From the NCBI GenBank assembly GCA_947359465.1, contig OX375880.1, positions 26,808,548 to 26,872,547 on the forward strand: a DNA stretch of 64,000 nt. The letters are read 5' to 3'. A program made the translations under genes and the position numbers. Below are positions 1 to 12,472 of the stretch, piece after piece (the first letter of the stretch is position 1; the number at the start of each line of letters is the position of its first letter). Under the pieces are notes generated by a model. It had not been told where the DNA came from, did no database searches, and saw only the letters and a program-made list of their open reading frames with translations. This DNA is from Metellina segmentata (lineage: Eukaryota; Arthropoda; Arachnida; Araneae; Tetragnathidae).

Positions 1-3000
1 CTGGAACATATTTTTCATTTTCATGAATTTGTTTATCATAACATTTTAAAATGGTTCAACAACTCTTTGATCTGAATCCATAACATAAGCCAACTAAGAA
101 ACAATCGCTCAGTAATTACAAGCAAAAGAAACTCAAATCCATCCTATTCATAAGTATCAAAGATTGATTCACACTTAACTACATATTGACAATGAACTTG
201 AACTATTGATATAATTATATAAGAATGATTGTAATGTAGGAGTGTCTTTGACATGACAGAATTTTAAAAGAGAACCCAATTTAATAAATCACATTAAATT
301 CAATGTATTTTAATTTTCACGTCACATTAAAAAGTTCGACCAAATTTCTCAAAAAGGAATAAAATTCCATGATGTTTACATTAAACATGAATATAATCAC
401 TTATAACTAAACAATAATTTTGAATTTGAAGACATTTTTAACCAAATTTTTAGAAACCATTTAAACTTGATACAACCCATAAGTTGTTACCGTATATAAC
501 TTAGTTCAAATTCTTATTTTAATTGCTCTAATCTCTGCTGTTAGAATTCATTTTTATTTAAAACGGATCTTTTAAAGTTCCCCTTAAACATGAAACATAC
601 AATTGAATTTTCTAGGCAAACATATTTCTGCTAACAAAAATTTAAAAGGCTATTTGTCTACAATCACCAGTTTGTATTTAATGTTTATTTATAACGGCCT
701 AACATACAAAAGCTTTTTAGATATGATACCTTTGAGGTTAAGAGTTATTCTTCGAAATGACCATACCTCTGGTAGATTTTACCTCATCAAGAAATTTCTT
801 TGCCGTTAAACATGTCATAACATACACCTTTACCTCAGATACTTTTGAAAGCAGAAAGTGGTCCTACTTTGTGTAAAGCACATAATTTCACCTTCAAGCA
901 TAAAATATGACCTTGATATTTCAGGTGCCCCACAAAAATAGTTAAGACAGTATAATAGAGATAGCTCCAAGTACAAAATAGAAGGATTCATAAGAGCAAC
1001 AAATGTCTAGTCTGAATAATGCAAGTAATATACATGTCTTGTTTGAAGAAGTCTTAAACTGAATTTTTGTAAAAATGGACCTCAAACATTTTATTTTTGA
1101 GTTTGTTAAAAACGGCTCGTCTTGGAAATATTTCTTGAACTGAGCTTTTAGATATTAGAATTTAAATTTGAACAGATTATTTTTATATATGAGAATAAAA
1201 TTCAATTACAAAAAAATAATGTGTCTCGCAGCAAAATACATCTAAAAGGAAATTAAATGGTTTTAAGCAGAAGTAAATAAGTTAGTTTATAGGTAAATGG
1301 GAAAATTTACCAACCATTAATCTTAGATTGTACAGAAAGTCATAGAAATATATATCAGGAACGGTATTTTTAAAAGATTAAATGGCTTGTAATATAATAT
1401 AACTTACAAGAAGTTATTATCACACATTCATTAGATGAAATCACTGAACTGAATAGTTTAAATAATTGAGACAAAGAAATGCACATGGACTATAAGCACT
1501 AAACATACATCAGTCCTATTTATTCTGCAATGTAAGCAACCACGGCTTTCAAGCCACTAAACCGAAACTTTGATACATAATGTGGTTACAAATTATGCGT
1601 ATGACATTTTCTTATGATTTAGTTCTAACCACATCACATGTTTGTCATTCAACAATCGTGACATCACAATTACGCATCTGAATGAAATATTTCTGTGAAA
1701 ACTGATAATTTCCTTGAATGCAATTACCCATTAGATAATTATCATTTTAACCTTTATTTTAAAACCTGAGCAATTAAAACTTGTTGATTTGTATGATACT
1801 CAGTCAAAAATACATAGAACAGTTAAGTAAACAAAACTACAATGCTTATAGTACGGAAAAAATATGACATGCAAAGAAGAAAGTACTTTTTTAAAAATGT
1901 GTGTTCAATATTTTTTTTCAGTTTCTCCTACTTACATATTTTCATATTGGCACACATCCAAAACCAGTAACTCAATGCCAGAAACTAACTCTGAATATTT
2001 TGCTCTGGATATTTTAAGATATTTTTAACTCAACAAAATTTTTACAGCCATCTGTGGCAATTTACAAATTTTTTCAGAAAATGGATAATTTGTATAATGG
2101 AGGGATAGTGCTTGGTAAATCATTTTAAATTAGAAAATAATACTTAAGAAAAATAGCAGCAACATGACAAATGGATATTTAAGATCCTCTTAAGATAAAG
2201 CATATTTATTTTAGAAACATTCTAGTCCAATAGAATTCTAGATAATATTTAAAACTGTAAGTAATAATTTTTTTTAATATTTATCAAAACACTAGGGAAA
2301 GATGTTTCCTTCAGAGATGAAAATCTCATGCATTTTCATTCATAGTACAATGAGTCATCTAAACTCGAATTTTTTAAGAAATAAATTATAATCAACAATT
2401 GTACTTAGATGTTTAAATAAATTGATGGATTTGATTGCTTGCAATGCATTTATAACTATTCACAAGGTTTTGAAACATGCTTAACCTTAACAGATTAAAG
2501 AACTACATAAAATTATGCAAAAACTAAAATTATTTGGAACAATTTAAATGCTTGAACATTAATAGAAAAAAAGCATTTTGATATTCGCTTTTTCTTTCAT
2601 TTAAGAAAATTATGGATCCATATGGAAACAATCGTGGTTTGCATTTACAAAAATTGCCATGGATTTTTATCATAAAAAAAAATTCCTTTTAGTGATTTCA
2701 AAAACAAATCTGTCACACAAGAGTTCTTAAATATAACAGCTGACATAATTTAAAAAACTGCTCTCTGCATGTGTCAATGAACTGAAGTGTGAGCACAAAT
2801 GAAATGTTAAATATTCAGCTCTATGATTAGTCAAACTTGAAAAGTTTTGATTATCCTGCAAGGCTGACTGCCAAGTACTAAATATAGGGTACCATCATGA
2901 CCTTCAGAGTTAAGAAGATACAAATATGGCATCCCCCATGTTCTATTTGAATATCAAATTTAAAAATACATTCCCAAACTCAGAGAGGAAACAAAAACTA

Positions 3001-3785
3001 CTTTGATTTGAGTACATATCATATCAAGCATTAGAAAACAAAATTTTAAATGAATCCTCCAAGGTGATAGTGAGTGAATACAAATAATCATTTGAGGAAA
3101 TATTTAAATTGAAGCACAAAAAATTCTAGACGACATTGCATTGATGAATAAAATAGATTCACTTATTTAATAACACAAAAAAAATCGAGATTTCATGTTT
3201 ACAAATAACGAGTTCTTATAAAGGTAGACTAGCAATTTTAAAATATTCCGAATTCTAAAAATTGTTGATATTCATCGAGTTGTAAGCAAAACATTAAAAT
3301 TAAACAAACCGTGCTATATAATCAGTGCTTACCGGTCCTTGATGCTTAACACTAGATATACTTTTAAAAAATTACGAGGAACACATGAAATCAAACTTCT
3401 GGTATCAACCCGGCAAATAGTGAATTCCAAAAAGGAGATATCTGCAGATTTTCTCTTATGTAAACACGAACAATGGCACTCAACAAAATCTTGATAGGCA
3501 AATAATGTGACAATATTATCTCCGGTTTAAACTTCCCCTAATGAAATAGAGCAATTTCGTCTTCCACACAGCAGAAAATGAGTAATCCAATTCTAGTACA
3601 ACTTTATCCACACACTTACGAAATCACACCTGTCAAAATCATACTAACACGAAAATGCAAAACCGTATAGAAATGCACTGTAAATATCGTACCTATCCCG
3701 ACAATCAGAGTTTCGAGGGTTACAAGGATAAACACAACTGATAACTAAAGACACTTGATCAAAAATTATAAGCAAATAAGTTAAA
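1..3785. other. AT-rich DNA without recognisable gene
   Basis: I see no ORF with a recognisable domain, no terminal-repeat pair and no RNA gene in this stretch. If the candidate promoter at 3790-3970 is real, this would be the first intron of a minus-strand gene whose coding exons lie off the left edge. Confidence 0.4.
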
Positions 3786-3790
3786 ACACT

Positions 3791-3970
3791 ACCTCTGCAA
3801 TAATCACGTTTTCAAGCTCCGGAAGGAAAAGACGGCTACCACACCACAAGAAATACAAGCCTCACCCACATAACTCTCAAACCAACCAACCACAGCAGCT
3901 GATTGTTCGTGACGTCACAAGAGCTCTTAAGGGTCTTCTGGAGAGCTGCTGCCATCTTTTAGTGAAACCT
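3791..3970 (-). promoter_or_regulatory. Candidate promoter and noncoding first exon, minus strand
   Basis: This patch is richer in GC and CpG than its surroundings. It has a palindromic CRE-type TGACGTCAC at about 3910-3918. On the minus strand, AAAGATGGCAGCAGC at about 3947-3961 resembles a YY1-type site often placed just downstream of transcription starts. On the same strand GCAGAG followed by GTAGTG near 3792 is a plausible splice donor. The short ORF starting at that ATG stops after about 38 codons, so the exon would be untranslated. The gene it would serve is not visible. Confidence 0.3.
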
Positions 3971-4977
3971 GAAACGAGGACGATCCGGTGTTCCATCGGG
4001 TGTACGGGGGAAGTTAATGGTGATGCAACAATTTAAAAGGCATTCGGTTTCCTCTCATCTGTTCTTCCAGAACATCAGTGCACAGCAACCAAATTATTTT
4101 GCATGCAAAAGCAATAAGTTTTTTCTCATGGTTTTTTTTTATAATTATGTTTATCAATTTTATGATAATGATGATTTTTAATACTCCTATATGATAAATT
4201 TCAAACTATATTATTTAATACATTCTAATGTATTGTTATTACTTAATATATTTCAAAGTATATTTGAGAATTAATTATTGTATGCTTTTCATAATTATCA
4301 CATTTAAATGCGTATTTTCCTTTCATGTGTTGTGTGTTAGACGCGGTCTTATCTTACAAGTTTTAAAATATGTACGTTATATATTTTTCGGATTAAAAGT
4401 CACACTTGAAATTTTTTAGCATAAAATAAGATGAATAAATATATTTTTCTTCTCGGTTGACTTAGATAATTTGTTTTTTGTCAATTTTTGTAACTCTCAG
4501 AATAACTTTATGACTTAAAATTACCCTGTTTGACGTGTTTTTCATTAGACTTCATTGTAATTAATTAAAACAAACTGACTTAATTCGTTGAAAATAATTA
4601 AACTGGAGAAGAAAAAAAACCAAGCATTCTCTCAATTGTGTTTTTTATTTTGTGGATGCCTCTGAATCAAAATATGATCTGGAAAATTGATGAATTTTAA
4701 GAAAAATCACATTTTTATGTATTTCTCAAAAAGCTCATATTTCTCTGCAAAATAAAAACAAAAAAAGCATGTTTTGAAAGAAAACAAAAAAAAATAGAAT
4801 TTATAACATTGTTTGAATCTGATCAGAACCATATTGGAAAGAATTGCGTTAAAATATCAACCTTTACCCTAAGCTATAAGAAAAAGCGAAAAGAATTTTT
4901 AAAGAAAAAACATTATGGTGAAAGTTATTCCTGTTCTTAATTTTTTCACGATTCACTGTTTTCTGGTGTACTTCGTT

Positions 4978-5050
4978 TTATTAAGGTACATAGTTATTTA
5001 TTAAAGTACTCAGGTATTTATTGAAGTACTTAGTTATTTATTAAAGTGTA
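4978..5050. repeat. 20-bp minisatellite, about 3.6 copies
   Basis: Consecutive 20-bp units of the form TTATTAAAGTACTTAGTTAT with few changes. Confidence 0.75.
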
Positions 5051-5217
5051 AATTGTATTGCTGTCGCGTGATGCAATCTGAGCATTATTTTAAAATTATG
5101 AGAGATAAAGAGCAGCAAGAAATAGGTTTGTAAAAAATGTATTAGAATGTATAATGGTATCATTTATTTATTTTAAATATGACAATTTGTTGTTTGAAAA
5201 TACACGCATTTGTTACG

Positions 5218-5427
5218 TTAAATTTGACTAAAAGTGTTGATGCTCATTCGGAAATAATTAAAGAATTTGTCTTCATCTTCTTGGAGCTCATAAGACATTG
5301 TATAACCTTCCACATATCGTTCGGCTATTAGTGGATGAATCCAAAAGCGTCTATTATTTCTACGCTTTCGCAAATTAATCCAGTGCAAAATGACAATTTT
5401 TTTTTTTAATGATACACGCATACTCAC
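5218..5427 (-). pseudogene. PIF/Harbinger (HARBI1-like) transposase N-terminal fragment
   Basis: A 69-residue reading frame containing RRFWIHPLIAER and DEDKFFNYFRMSINTF. This is the characteristic N-terminal stretch of HARBI1-like nucleases of arthropod PIF/Harbinger elements. Nothing of the DDE catalytic domain follows downstream on the minus strand, and I could not identify terminal repeats, so this is a truncated remnant. Confidence 0.7.
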
Positions 5428-5601
5428 TTTAACTATAATTTTAACTAAGCTGCTAAAAGGTCGAATAAAATCGTTTAATACAAATTAATCACGCTCAAAT
5501 GAAAATTACGTAGATCTTCGATAAAAATGGGACGCCATGTACAAAAGACCATGCCACTGATAAATAAATATAAAAAATAGTTTAAATAAATAACATTTAA
5601 A

Positions 5602-5665
5602 TTCTTTTGTTTTATTAAATATTATTTTGTTTCATTAAATATTATTTTGTTTTATCAAATATAAT
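5602..5665. repeat. 20-bp minisatellite, about 3 copies
   Basis: Units resembling TATTTTGTTTTATTAAATAT repeat in tandem. The sequence is unrelated to the 4978 array. Confidence 0.65.
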
Positions 5666-6287
5666 TTTGTTATGCTGTTTCTAATCCCCTTGGTTAAGGT
5701 GAAAAAAAAATCTAGACCAAGTACAAAAACCCTTTTTTTTTTCAGTCCCTCACAGCGACCAACTCCTGTTCATCCAGGAGCCAGTGCTGTAACTAGCAAT
5801 CCCTGTGCCCTGTGCAAGAATTTGCATTTAAGTCCATAATTAATTAGCTATTATTTCAGAAAATTAATTAATTACATCATCATGATTAATATTTTAAACG
5901 ATATTGTATTATATTGAAATAATAGAACGATTGGATAATCGGTCTTGTCCGATAGTTGATCTTAAATAATTTTTTTATTAAATTCAACTTGCTAAAACTT
6001 CTCTCGCACGGAGCAATAGAAACGAGAAGAGTTAGAAATATTCGAAAAGCGACATTGATATTTGGGTAAGACTCAATTAAACCAAAATCATGAAGAGCAT
6101 GTCGAATATTAAGCGGAGATACAGTTTCTATATTTTGTATAAGAATCGTTACTTAAAACTTTCAATTTCACATGTGAATTCGTACTTTTTTAAATCTTTG
6201 GTGTTTTTTTTTTTAATAGCGCGATCTATAGCCAATTTATTTTTATTGGCAGCACTCATGTATTGTAAAGACAAGCCATATAGAAAG

Positions 6288-6834
6288 CATCGACCTTAAA
6301 TGAAATAGACGGATCATGTGGGCGGAGTCGCTGTCGTAAGATCTCTGAAGGCATCGACCTTAAAATGATATAGACGGAGCATGCGACCGCTGTTTCAAGT
6401 TATTTGGTGCAGTTGCTCGGTTTGAAGATGTGTCACGTGGTTGTGGGTAAAAGCATGAATTCTAAACTATTAATTGGTTACCGTGACTATCCACAGTTAT
6501 TAGAAACACTAGTCTGCGCTTCCATAGCCAATCGGATAAGTCGATTTGTGATTTACCCTTCAGAGATCTTACGACAGCGACTCCGCCCACATGATCCGTC
6601 TATTTCATTTTAAGGTCGATGTCTGAAGGGTAAATCACAAATCGACTTATCCGATTGGCTATAGAAGCGCAGACTAGTGTTTTTAATAACGGTGGATAGT
6701 CACGTTAACCAATTAATAGTTCAGGATACCTGCTTTTACCCACAACCACGTGACACATCTTCAAACCGAGCAACTGGAAGAAATAACCTGAAAGTGCGGT
6801 CGCATGCTCCGTCTATTTCATTTTAAGGTCGATG
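6288..6834. mobile_element. Fold-back MITE with A-B-A'-B' arrangement
   Basis: Flanked by the perfect 8-bp duplication ATAGAAAG (6280-6287 and 6835-6842). The outer ends are CATCGACCTTAAA and its complement. Inside, segment A (about 6288-6350) is inverted at about 6560-6620, and segment B (about 6350-6563) is inverted at about 6620-6834. Each segment begins with the same CATCGACC end. The 8-bp TSD suggests hAT-type mobilisation. There is no coding capacity. Confidence 0.85.
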
Positions 6835-7017
6835 ATAGAAAGCAAAAATCGTCACAGATAGTTTTCATTTTTTGATAACGCCAATCTATTTGAGACTATA
6901 GTGTCAAAAACACTTTTTTTTAAATAAAAATTTAATGATTAATAATTTTTGTAATTATTTTAAATAATTCTTTCAGATGTCAAGTTATTTCCTTCATCTG
7001 GTGTTTCCTATGGGTTC

Positions 7018-7063
7018 TCTCTCTCTCTCTTTTTTTTTTTTTTTTTTTTTTTGGGGGGGGGGG
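7018..7063. repeat. Compound (CT)n-T(n)-G(n) simple repeat
   Basis: An alternating CT run passes into about 22 T and then about 11 G. Lengths are likely to vary or be miscalled. Confidence 0.9.
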
Positions 7064-7127
7064 CTTCTAAGTGGGCCGTGTGCGGGTACACCTTTCGCAC
7101 CTGCCTAGTTACGGCAGTGCCAGGAGC

Positions 7128-8415
7128 AATATTAGTTCAGAAGTACTGAACATAGAGAATCGTTTCGAGCATTTGCACAAAGTTTCCTCGTGCCCTCCCT
7201 TTTTCCGTAGTGTCATCAGCTTGTTGGAGAGAACAGATTCCGCCCCCACCTAAGAATAGCTCAAAGTTCGGAAACCAGTAAGTAAAATATGTCAAAGCTC
7301 TGATGAAAGCTCTGCACAGCATTGGTACGGAAGCTTTTTAGACGAGATTCTTCGGTTCCGTTTTTTAAATTGAGGAAGTCATAAATTCGGTTTTTAAATA
7401 GTTCAAATTTTAAATAAAAATTAATTTAATTTAAAATATTTTTAAAGTACGATATTATTTGCTAGAAAAATGCAGTTGGAGAAGCAAAAGGGTCCTGATT
7501 TCGAGAACTGTCTCATTCGACTAACTTCCTTTCTATTTGAAAAACAGTTTGCTACCGTTTTAACCCTCCTTATGACTGTCTCAACTTCAACATACCTGAC
7601 TAGATATTGATGGGCGATATATTGGAAGAAAACTTACCCGATCTTAATCCCATCATAATAAAAAAAATCGACGGTATCTTGATTACGAGATATCTAATCA
7701 TTAGCAAAATTGGTCCGATCTTGATGAACGAGATGACGTAGCAGCGATTTGAAATTGCGAAATGAATTTTTTCAGCTTGATAAATTTGACAATCTTCAAG
7801 CAAAAAGAGCTCAGTCAGTTGTAGACGTTTATCTAAGACAAACTAATGCTTCGTTTTGATTACTTCGAAAGCTGAAGAGAAAATGCTGACTGTATTTACA
7901 AAAATGATAAGATAAGCACCCCACGACTAAAAATGTACCGTGAAACGCTGAAAATACACGACGTAAAGTAACCGACATCATGTTGTCATGACTATTCAGA
8001 TTTCCATTATTATTGATCTAAATTCTGAGATAAAAATGAAATATGTAAGGGAAACAAAATCTTTAGTCTTTAAATTTGAAATCCTTACATTTTCATCTTT
8101 ATTTAAAGTTAGAGAAAATTTTTGTCCATACGCTTTATGTGGAAGTTGAAAATCTGAAAGAACGGGCATAAATATTTAACACAAAATTATGTAAGGCCAT
8201 GCAATGAGAAGTATTTGTTGCCAAGCTAAATCTAGGCAGCGATAGCGTCTTTGCGGCGATACAAATGTTAGCTGTACGTATTCTGAACGTGATGTCACTT
8301 GGCTTGTTCAGAGAAGGAATTCCGAACTGATATACGTATGGTAGTTGATTGCATCAACATCAATTAAATTAAATACCAAACGTTGCCAAAACGGCAATAA
8401 ACTACACTCTAAAGA
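7128..8415. other. Intergenic stretch, nothing recognised
   Basis: Between two hAT elements. No domain-bearing frame, terminal repeat or RNA gene was recognised. Confidence 0.4.
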
Positions 8416-8433
8416 CAGTGGTCGGCAAACTGT

Positions 8434-9225
8434 AGGGCAACTTTTTTGCTGCAGCAAAAATGGGAAAAGTTGCATTTATCATTCCCTAAAGTTGCATTTA
8501 TGGAAATAAAGTTTTATTTATTTTTTGATACACTAAAAAAAATATTCGTAAAAAATGAAAAAATATATTGACAATTTTAGTCGTGTACAACAGTATTATA
8601 ATAATTCATTAAATACGGAAGAACGTTGAATGGCCGATCCTTGGCCAGTTCTTTCTTTAACATTGAGAAACAGCGCCAGCCGCAGTCATATAATGTACTG
8701 TATCGGATAGCAGAAGCGCGAAATCCTTTCGCTCAACATTCAGAGATTTTAAAACGTCATCTACAAGGCAAACAACATATTGATGATCGTCACTCACCTC
8801 GCAAACTCTGCAGTCTATTACGCAAGTTTCCTCTGGATTATCAAGAGTGTCAACCAATCTGTTAAAGTACTTCTTGCCATTTATTTCACTTTCGTCTGTT
8901 AGGAAGAACACCTTCTTTCTATGAACTTCTTGTTTGATCGTCAATACTTCGGCGTTCGCAAGATTCGACACACGTGTTCGAAGGGTTGGTTCAGAGGGCA
9001 AAAAATGAAATAGTAATTTCCTTTTAATTAATTGTAAGCTAAATTTAAAAAAGTTACAGGTGGTTGCATTTGTGCAAAAAGTTGCATTTATGCAGAAAGT
9101 TGCATTTATGTTGCGATTATAACTCACTTACAATACACCCCATGTAGGAGGAATTTTGGTTTTAGTACTTTACATGCAGCGTAGAACGTGTGAAAAAAGT
9201 TGCATATGTTGCAAAAAGTTGCCCT
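8434..9225 (-). mobile_element. Nested 0.8-kb TIR element, copy 1
   Basis: The ends AGGGCAACTTTTTTGC and GCAAAAAGTTGCCCT are inverted repeats, and internal AGTTGCATTTATG motifs recur near both ends. An uninterrupted minus-strand frame (8657-9127, 156 residues) includes KDFALLLSDTVHYMTAAGA, which matches the core of a different hAT transposase family. It is therefore probably an internally deleted hAT. No matching TSD was found. Confidence 0.7.
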
Positions 9226-10344
9226 ACTCATTAGTCAAAAGAGCCAAAGATCAACAGTACAACGATTAGGATTTCTTTTGAGAGCCAAATTTATTTTCAA
9301 GAATCATGTTTGTAGGAGTCGGTTTAAACTAGCTACTTACATTAAATAAAACCAGATATCAAAAAGTAATAATCTTATTTATTGATAAAAAATATTTTTT
9401 ACATTAAAATAAAAATATCACAAAACACGCATTTAATGTGAACAATGACCTTGCATTTCCTTGGAAAGTTTAGATAAATCAAGTTTGTACTTTTAATTTC
9501 AAGCAGGATTCCAGGTTCTAACCAATAAGACGATTTCTCAATTCACTTTTGATAAGATTCATACTTAAAAAGGTTGTTCGCATGAATATGTAGTCAAAGA
9601 GTCAAAGAACAGCAAATGCTAGTTTTTTTTAACTGATGATATGAGTTAGGAATTATTCCATGTGTTGAAAATATCATGTCTTCCCCTTCTCCAGGTCTTT
9701 CAAAGCATACCATTTTTTCTGTAAACTAATATCAAGTTTATTTTTATCGAATTTTTCCATATCAGCATTATATATATATATATAAGGCGTTCAAATTTGG
9801 AGCTCCATAATTCTTTGTTTTTTAACTCTAGTAGTTGCATTTCAAAAGCGCCAATGTCAATATTAAAGGGAGAAAAATTCAACTCTGTTACGTCAGCACT
9901 GAGAGGTTTTTTAACAAAGGCCAACATCGCTATACTATTTCTGAATTCCTGAAAACCTCCGTGGAAAATCTTCCCTTAAATTTAAAATTGTTTTAAAATA
10001 ATGAATGTCAATTCCCGAGTAATTTTTTGGCTATGTATCAGCAGGCTTGGAAAATGAATTAATGTTTCTCTTTCAAATTCTTGAGCAAAAAGGGATAATT
10101 TGTGTGTAAATGAAATGACTTCTTCCGACACAGAAAACATCGTTTCCTTTCCTCTGCAGTTTACGATTAAGATTATTTAGATAAGACGTAACGTCTACCG
10201 TGAAATAAATTTTTTAGATCCACTGATCGTCCGTTAGCTCAGGATAGTCAACACTCTTCTCAAGGAGAAACGCTTTAATATCAAATTATAAGGAAACGAA
10301 ACGTTTTAAAACGTTTCCTCTTGAAAGCTAACGTACCTTATAAA

Positions 10345-11128
10345 AGGGCAACTTTTTTGTTGCAGTAAAAATGGGAAAAATTGCATTTATCATTCCCTAA
10401 AGTTGCATTTATGGAATTAAAGATGCATTTATTTTTGATACACTAAATTCTAAAAAAGTTTATTCGTAAAAAATGAAAAAAAATGAAAAATATATTGACA
10501 ATTTTAGTCGTGTACAACAGTGTTATAATACATACTGAAATACAGAAGAACGTTGAATGGCCGATCCTTGGCCAGTAATTTCTTTAACATTGAAAACCTG
10601 CTACAGCCGCAGTCATATAATGTGCTGTATCGGATAGTAGAAGCGCAAAATCCTTTCGCTCAACATTCAGAGATTTTAAAACGTCATCTACAAGGCGAAC
10701 AACATATTGATGATCGACACTCACCTTGCAAACTCTGCATTCGATTACGCAAGTTTCTTCTGGATTATCAAGAGTGCCAACCAATGTGTTAAAGTACTTC
10801 TTGCCATTAATTTCACTTTCGTCTTAGGACGAACACCTTCTTACCATGAACTTGTTTGATCCGCAATACTTCGGAGTTCGCAAGATCAGACACACGTGAT
10901 CGAAGGGTTGATTCAGAGAGCAAAAAGTGAAATAGTAATTTAATATTATTTAATTTTAAGCTATATTTTTAAAAGTTGCAGGTGGTTGCATTTATGCAGA
11001 AAGTTGCATTCATGTTGCGGTTGTAACTCACTTACTATACACCCCATGTAGGAGGAATTTTGTTTTTAGTACTTTACATGCAGCGTAGAACATGTGAAAA
11101 AAAGTTGCATTTGTTGCAAAAGTTGCCT
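10345..11128 (-). mobile_element. Nested 0.8-kb TIR element, copy 2
   Basis: A second copy of the element at 8434, in the same orientation, with ends AGGGCAACTTTTTTG and GCAAAAGTTGCCT. The shared frame (10584-10784) includes ERKDFALLLSDTAHYMTAA but is interrupted elsewhere. The flanks CCTTATAA and ACTTATTA match at 6 of 8 bases, possibly an eroded duplication. Confidence 0.7.
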
Positions 11129-12036
11129 TACTTATTATGCAACAAAAGATCTGCGTGTTCACTCTCTATTTCTACCAAAAATCCTTGCGATGTTAAAGAG
11201 CTTTAGCTACGATTGTGTTGACATGTCTTGATCATCTTCCATAACATTGCAAATTTCTTCTGAAATGTCTGCGCACAAAGCGCATCTTGACGAAGAATGC
11301 AATGGCAAAAAAGTATCTCGTGATTAATTTTTTTTTTCAAAATTGAAACAAAACCTTTTCTTACTCCGGTCATACTTTTTGCCCCATCTGTTGAAATTGA
11401 AATTTTTATCGAGTGGAATATGTTTCCCCATGGCATTCAATGACAGCATTTGCAATTACCTCACCACGTGTTTGACCTTTCAGTGGCAATTTTCCTAAAA
11501 GTTCTTCTTTAGGACCCGAAAACGAAATAAATCGAAAAGGTGAAACTTGCGCTGTGTCATTTGTGTCACAAGATGCGTCAACTGCTATTGATCAAGCTGT
11601 AACCAATTTAATATCTTCGATTTGCTAATTGGTTATATTCGAAGACATTTTGACTTTTCCTTCTTTTACTGTTTTAGCAAATAGTGGTAACTCTAATTTT
11701 TTAAAGAATTTCTGCCTTGTTCTTAAATTCTCGGAATAACTCTTCGGGTGCATCTATAAAACAGTTTTTAATGTATTCGCCGTCTCTGTGTATGGTTTGC
11801 CTCTCTTGACTAAGAATAGCACTTGCAATAATAACATTGTTGGAAGATTGCACCCAATAATTAAATACAGTACTTGATTTTTCTTAACTCTTCTGACGTT
11901 CCTCAACTGCTTTCTTCCTCACATCACCAGCGGGATATTTAATGAAAAAATTTAGTCGAAATCGTTTTGTGGCAGTTCCACACTCAAGTGGCTAAAGATC
12001 GCATTTGGTTCGCGAGCCGCGGGTTGCCGACCACTG

Positions 12037-12437
12037 CTCTAAGATAACCCCAATAGCATTTGGGCAGTTGAAGTTCGTTCTTACCAGACATTCCACATGA
12101 AGATAGCGATTTGGTTCTTGTTCCGACCATTGCAAACTTCATTCTTCCGTATAATTCGTCTCCCCTCATAGTCGTGTCATGTGACTTTGAATGAGTATAT
12201 TCTTTAAATTTGGGAACTGGTGGTAACATTGTGGCGTCGTCGCCAAAAACGGTAGAGTGAAAACAGAACGAATCATACACAAGGAGAAGACAACCAACAG
12301 CTAACGCATTTACGTTCTTATTATTCCAAGAACATAAGAATATAAACAGTATTTACATCATCATATTAACTTCACTACACCAATACATAAAATTATGTAT
12401 CTCACAGTCCAGCGCGGGGAACCAACCTCACCAATTG

Positions 12438-12472
<35 letters not shown>

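Larger units (their letters stand above)
5782..7119 (-). mobile_element. hAT element relic with 8-bp TSD and broken transposase
   Basis: The ends CAGTGCTGTAACTAG (left) and CTAGTTACGGCAGTG (right) form a terminal inverted repeat. They are flanked by the perfect 8-bp duplication CCAGGAGC at 5774-5781 and 7120-7127, the hallmark of hAT insertion. On the minus strand a decayed transposase C-terminus is readable: LNIRHALHDFGLIESYPNI, then APCERSFSKLNLIKKLF, then after a frameshift near 5970 RSTIGQDRLSNRS, the hAT dimerisation region. Most of the N-terminal gene is deleted. A 547-bp fold-back element (6288-6834) is inserted in the coding remnant. A CT/T/G homopolymer tract lies near the right end. 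Confidence 0.85.
8416..12036 (-). mobile_element. 3.6-kb hAT element (GTF2IRD2/ZBED5-like transposase), degenerate
   Basis: The ends CAGTGGTCGGCAAACTG and GGTTGCCGACCACTG form a classic hAT terminal repeat. The flanks CTCTAAAGA (left) and CTCTAAGA (right) are an 8-bp duplication with one extra A on the left. The minus strand carries a decayed transposase of the type domesticated as GTF2IRD2/ZBED5: ISTDGAKSMTGVRKGF and a CHCILRQDALCAQTF block (11203-11436), NIDIGAFEMQLLELKNKELW (9700-9927), and near 9500 a C-terminal CEQPFLSMNLIKSELRNRL. Many stops and frameshifts break it. Two copies of a second hAT-like element (8434-9225 and 10345-11128) are inserted. Confidence 0.82.

Noticed and set aside
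4228..4419. 63-codon hydrophobic ORF
   Set aside because: Composition is that expected of AT-rich noncoding DNA (F, I, Y, L). No domain, start context or splice signals.
11984..12280. 98-codon minus-strand ORF
   Set aside because: It reads through the verified end of the hAT at 12036 and has no recognisable domain.
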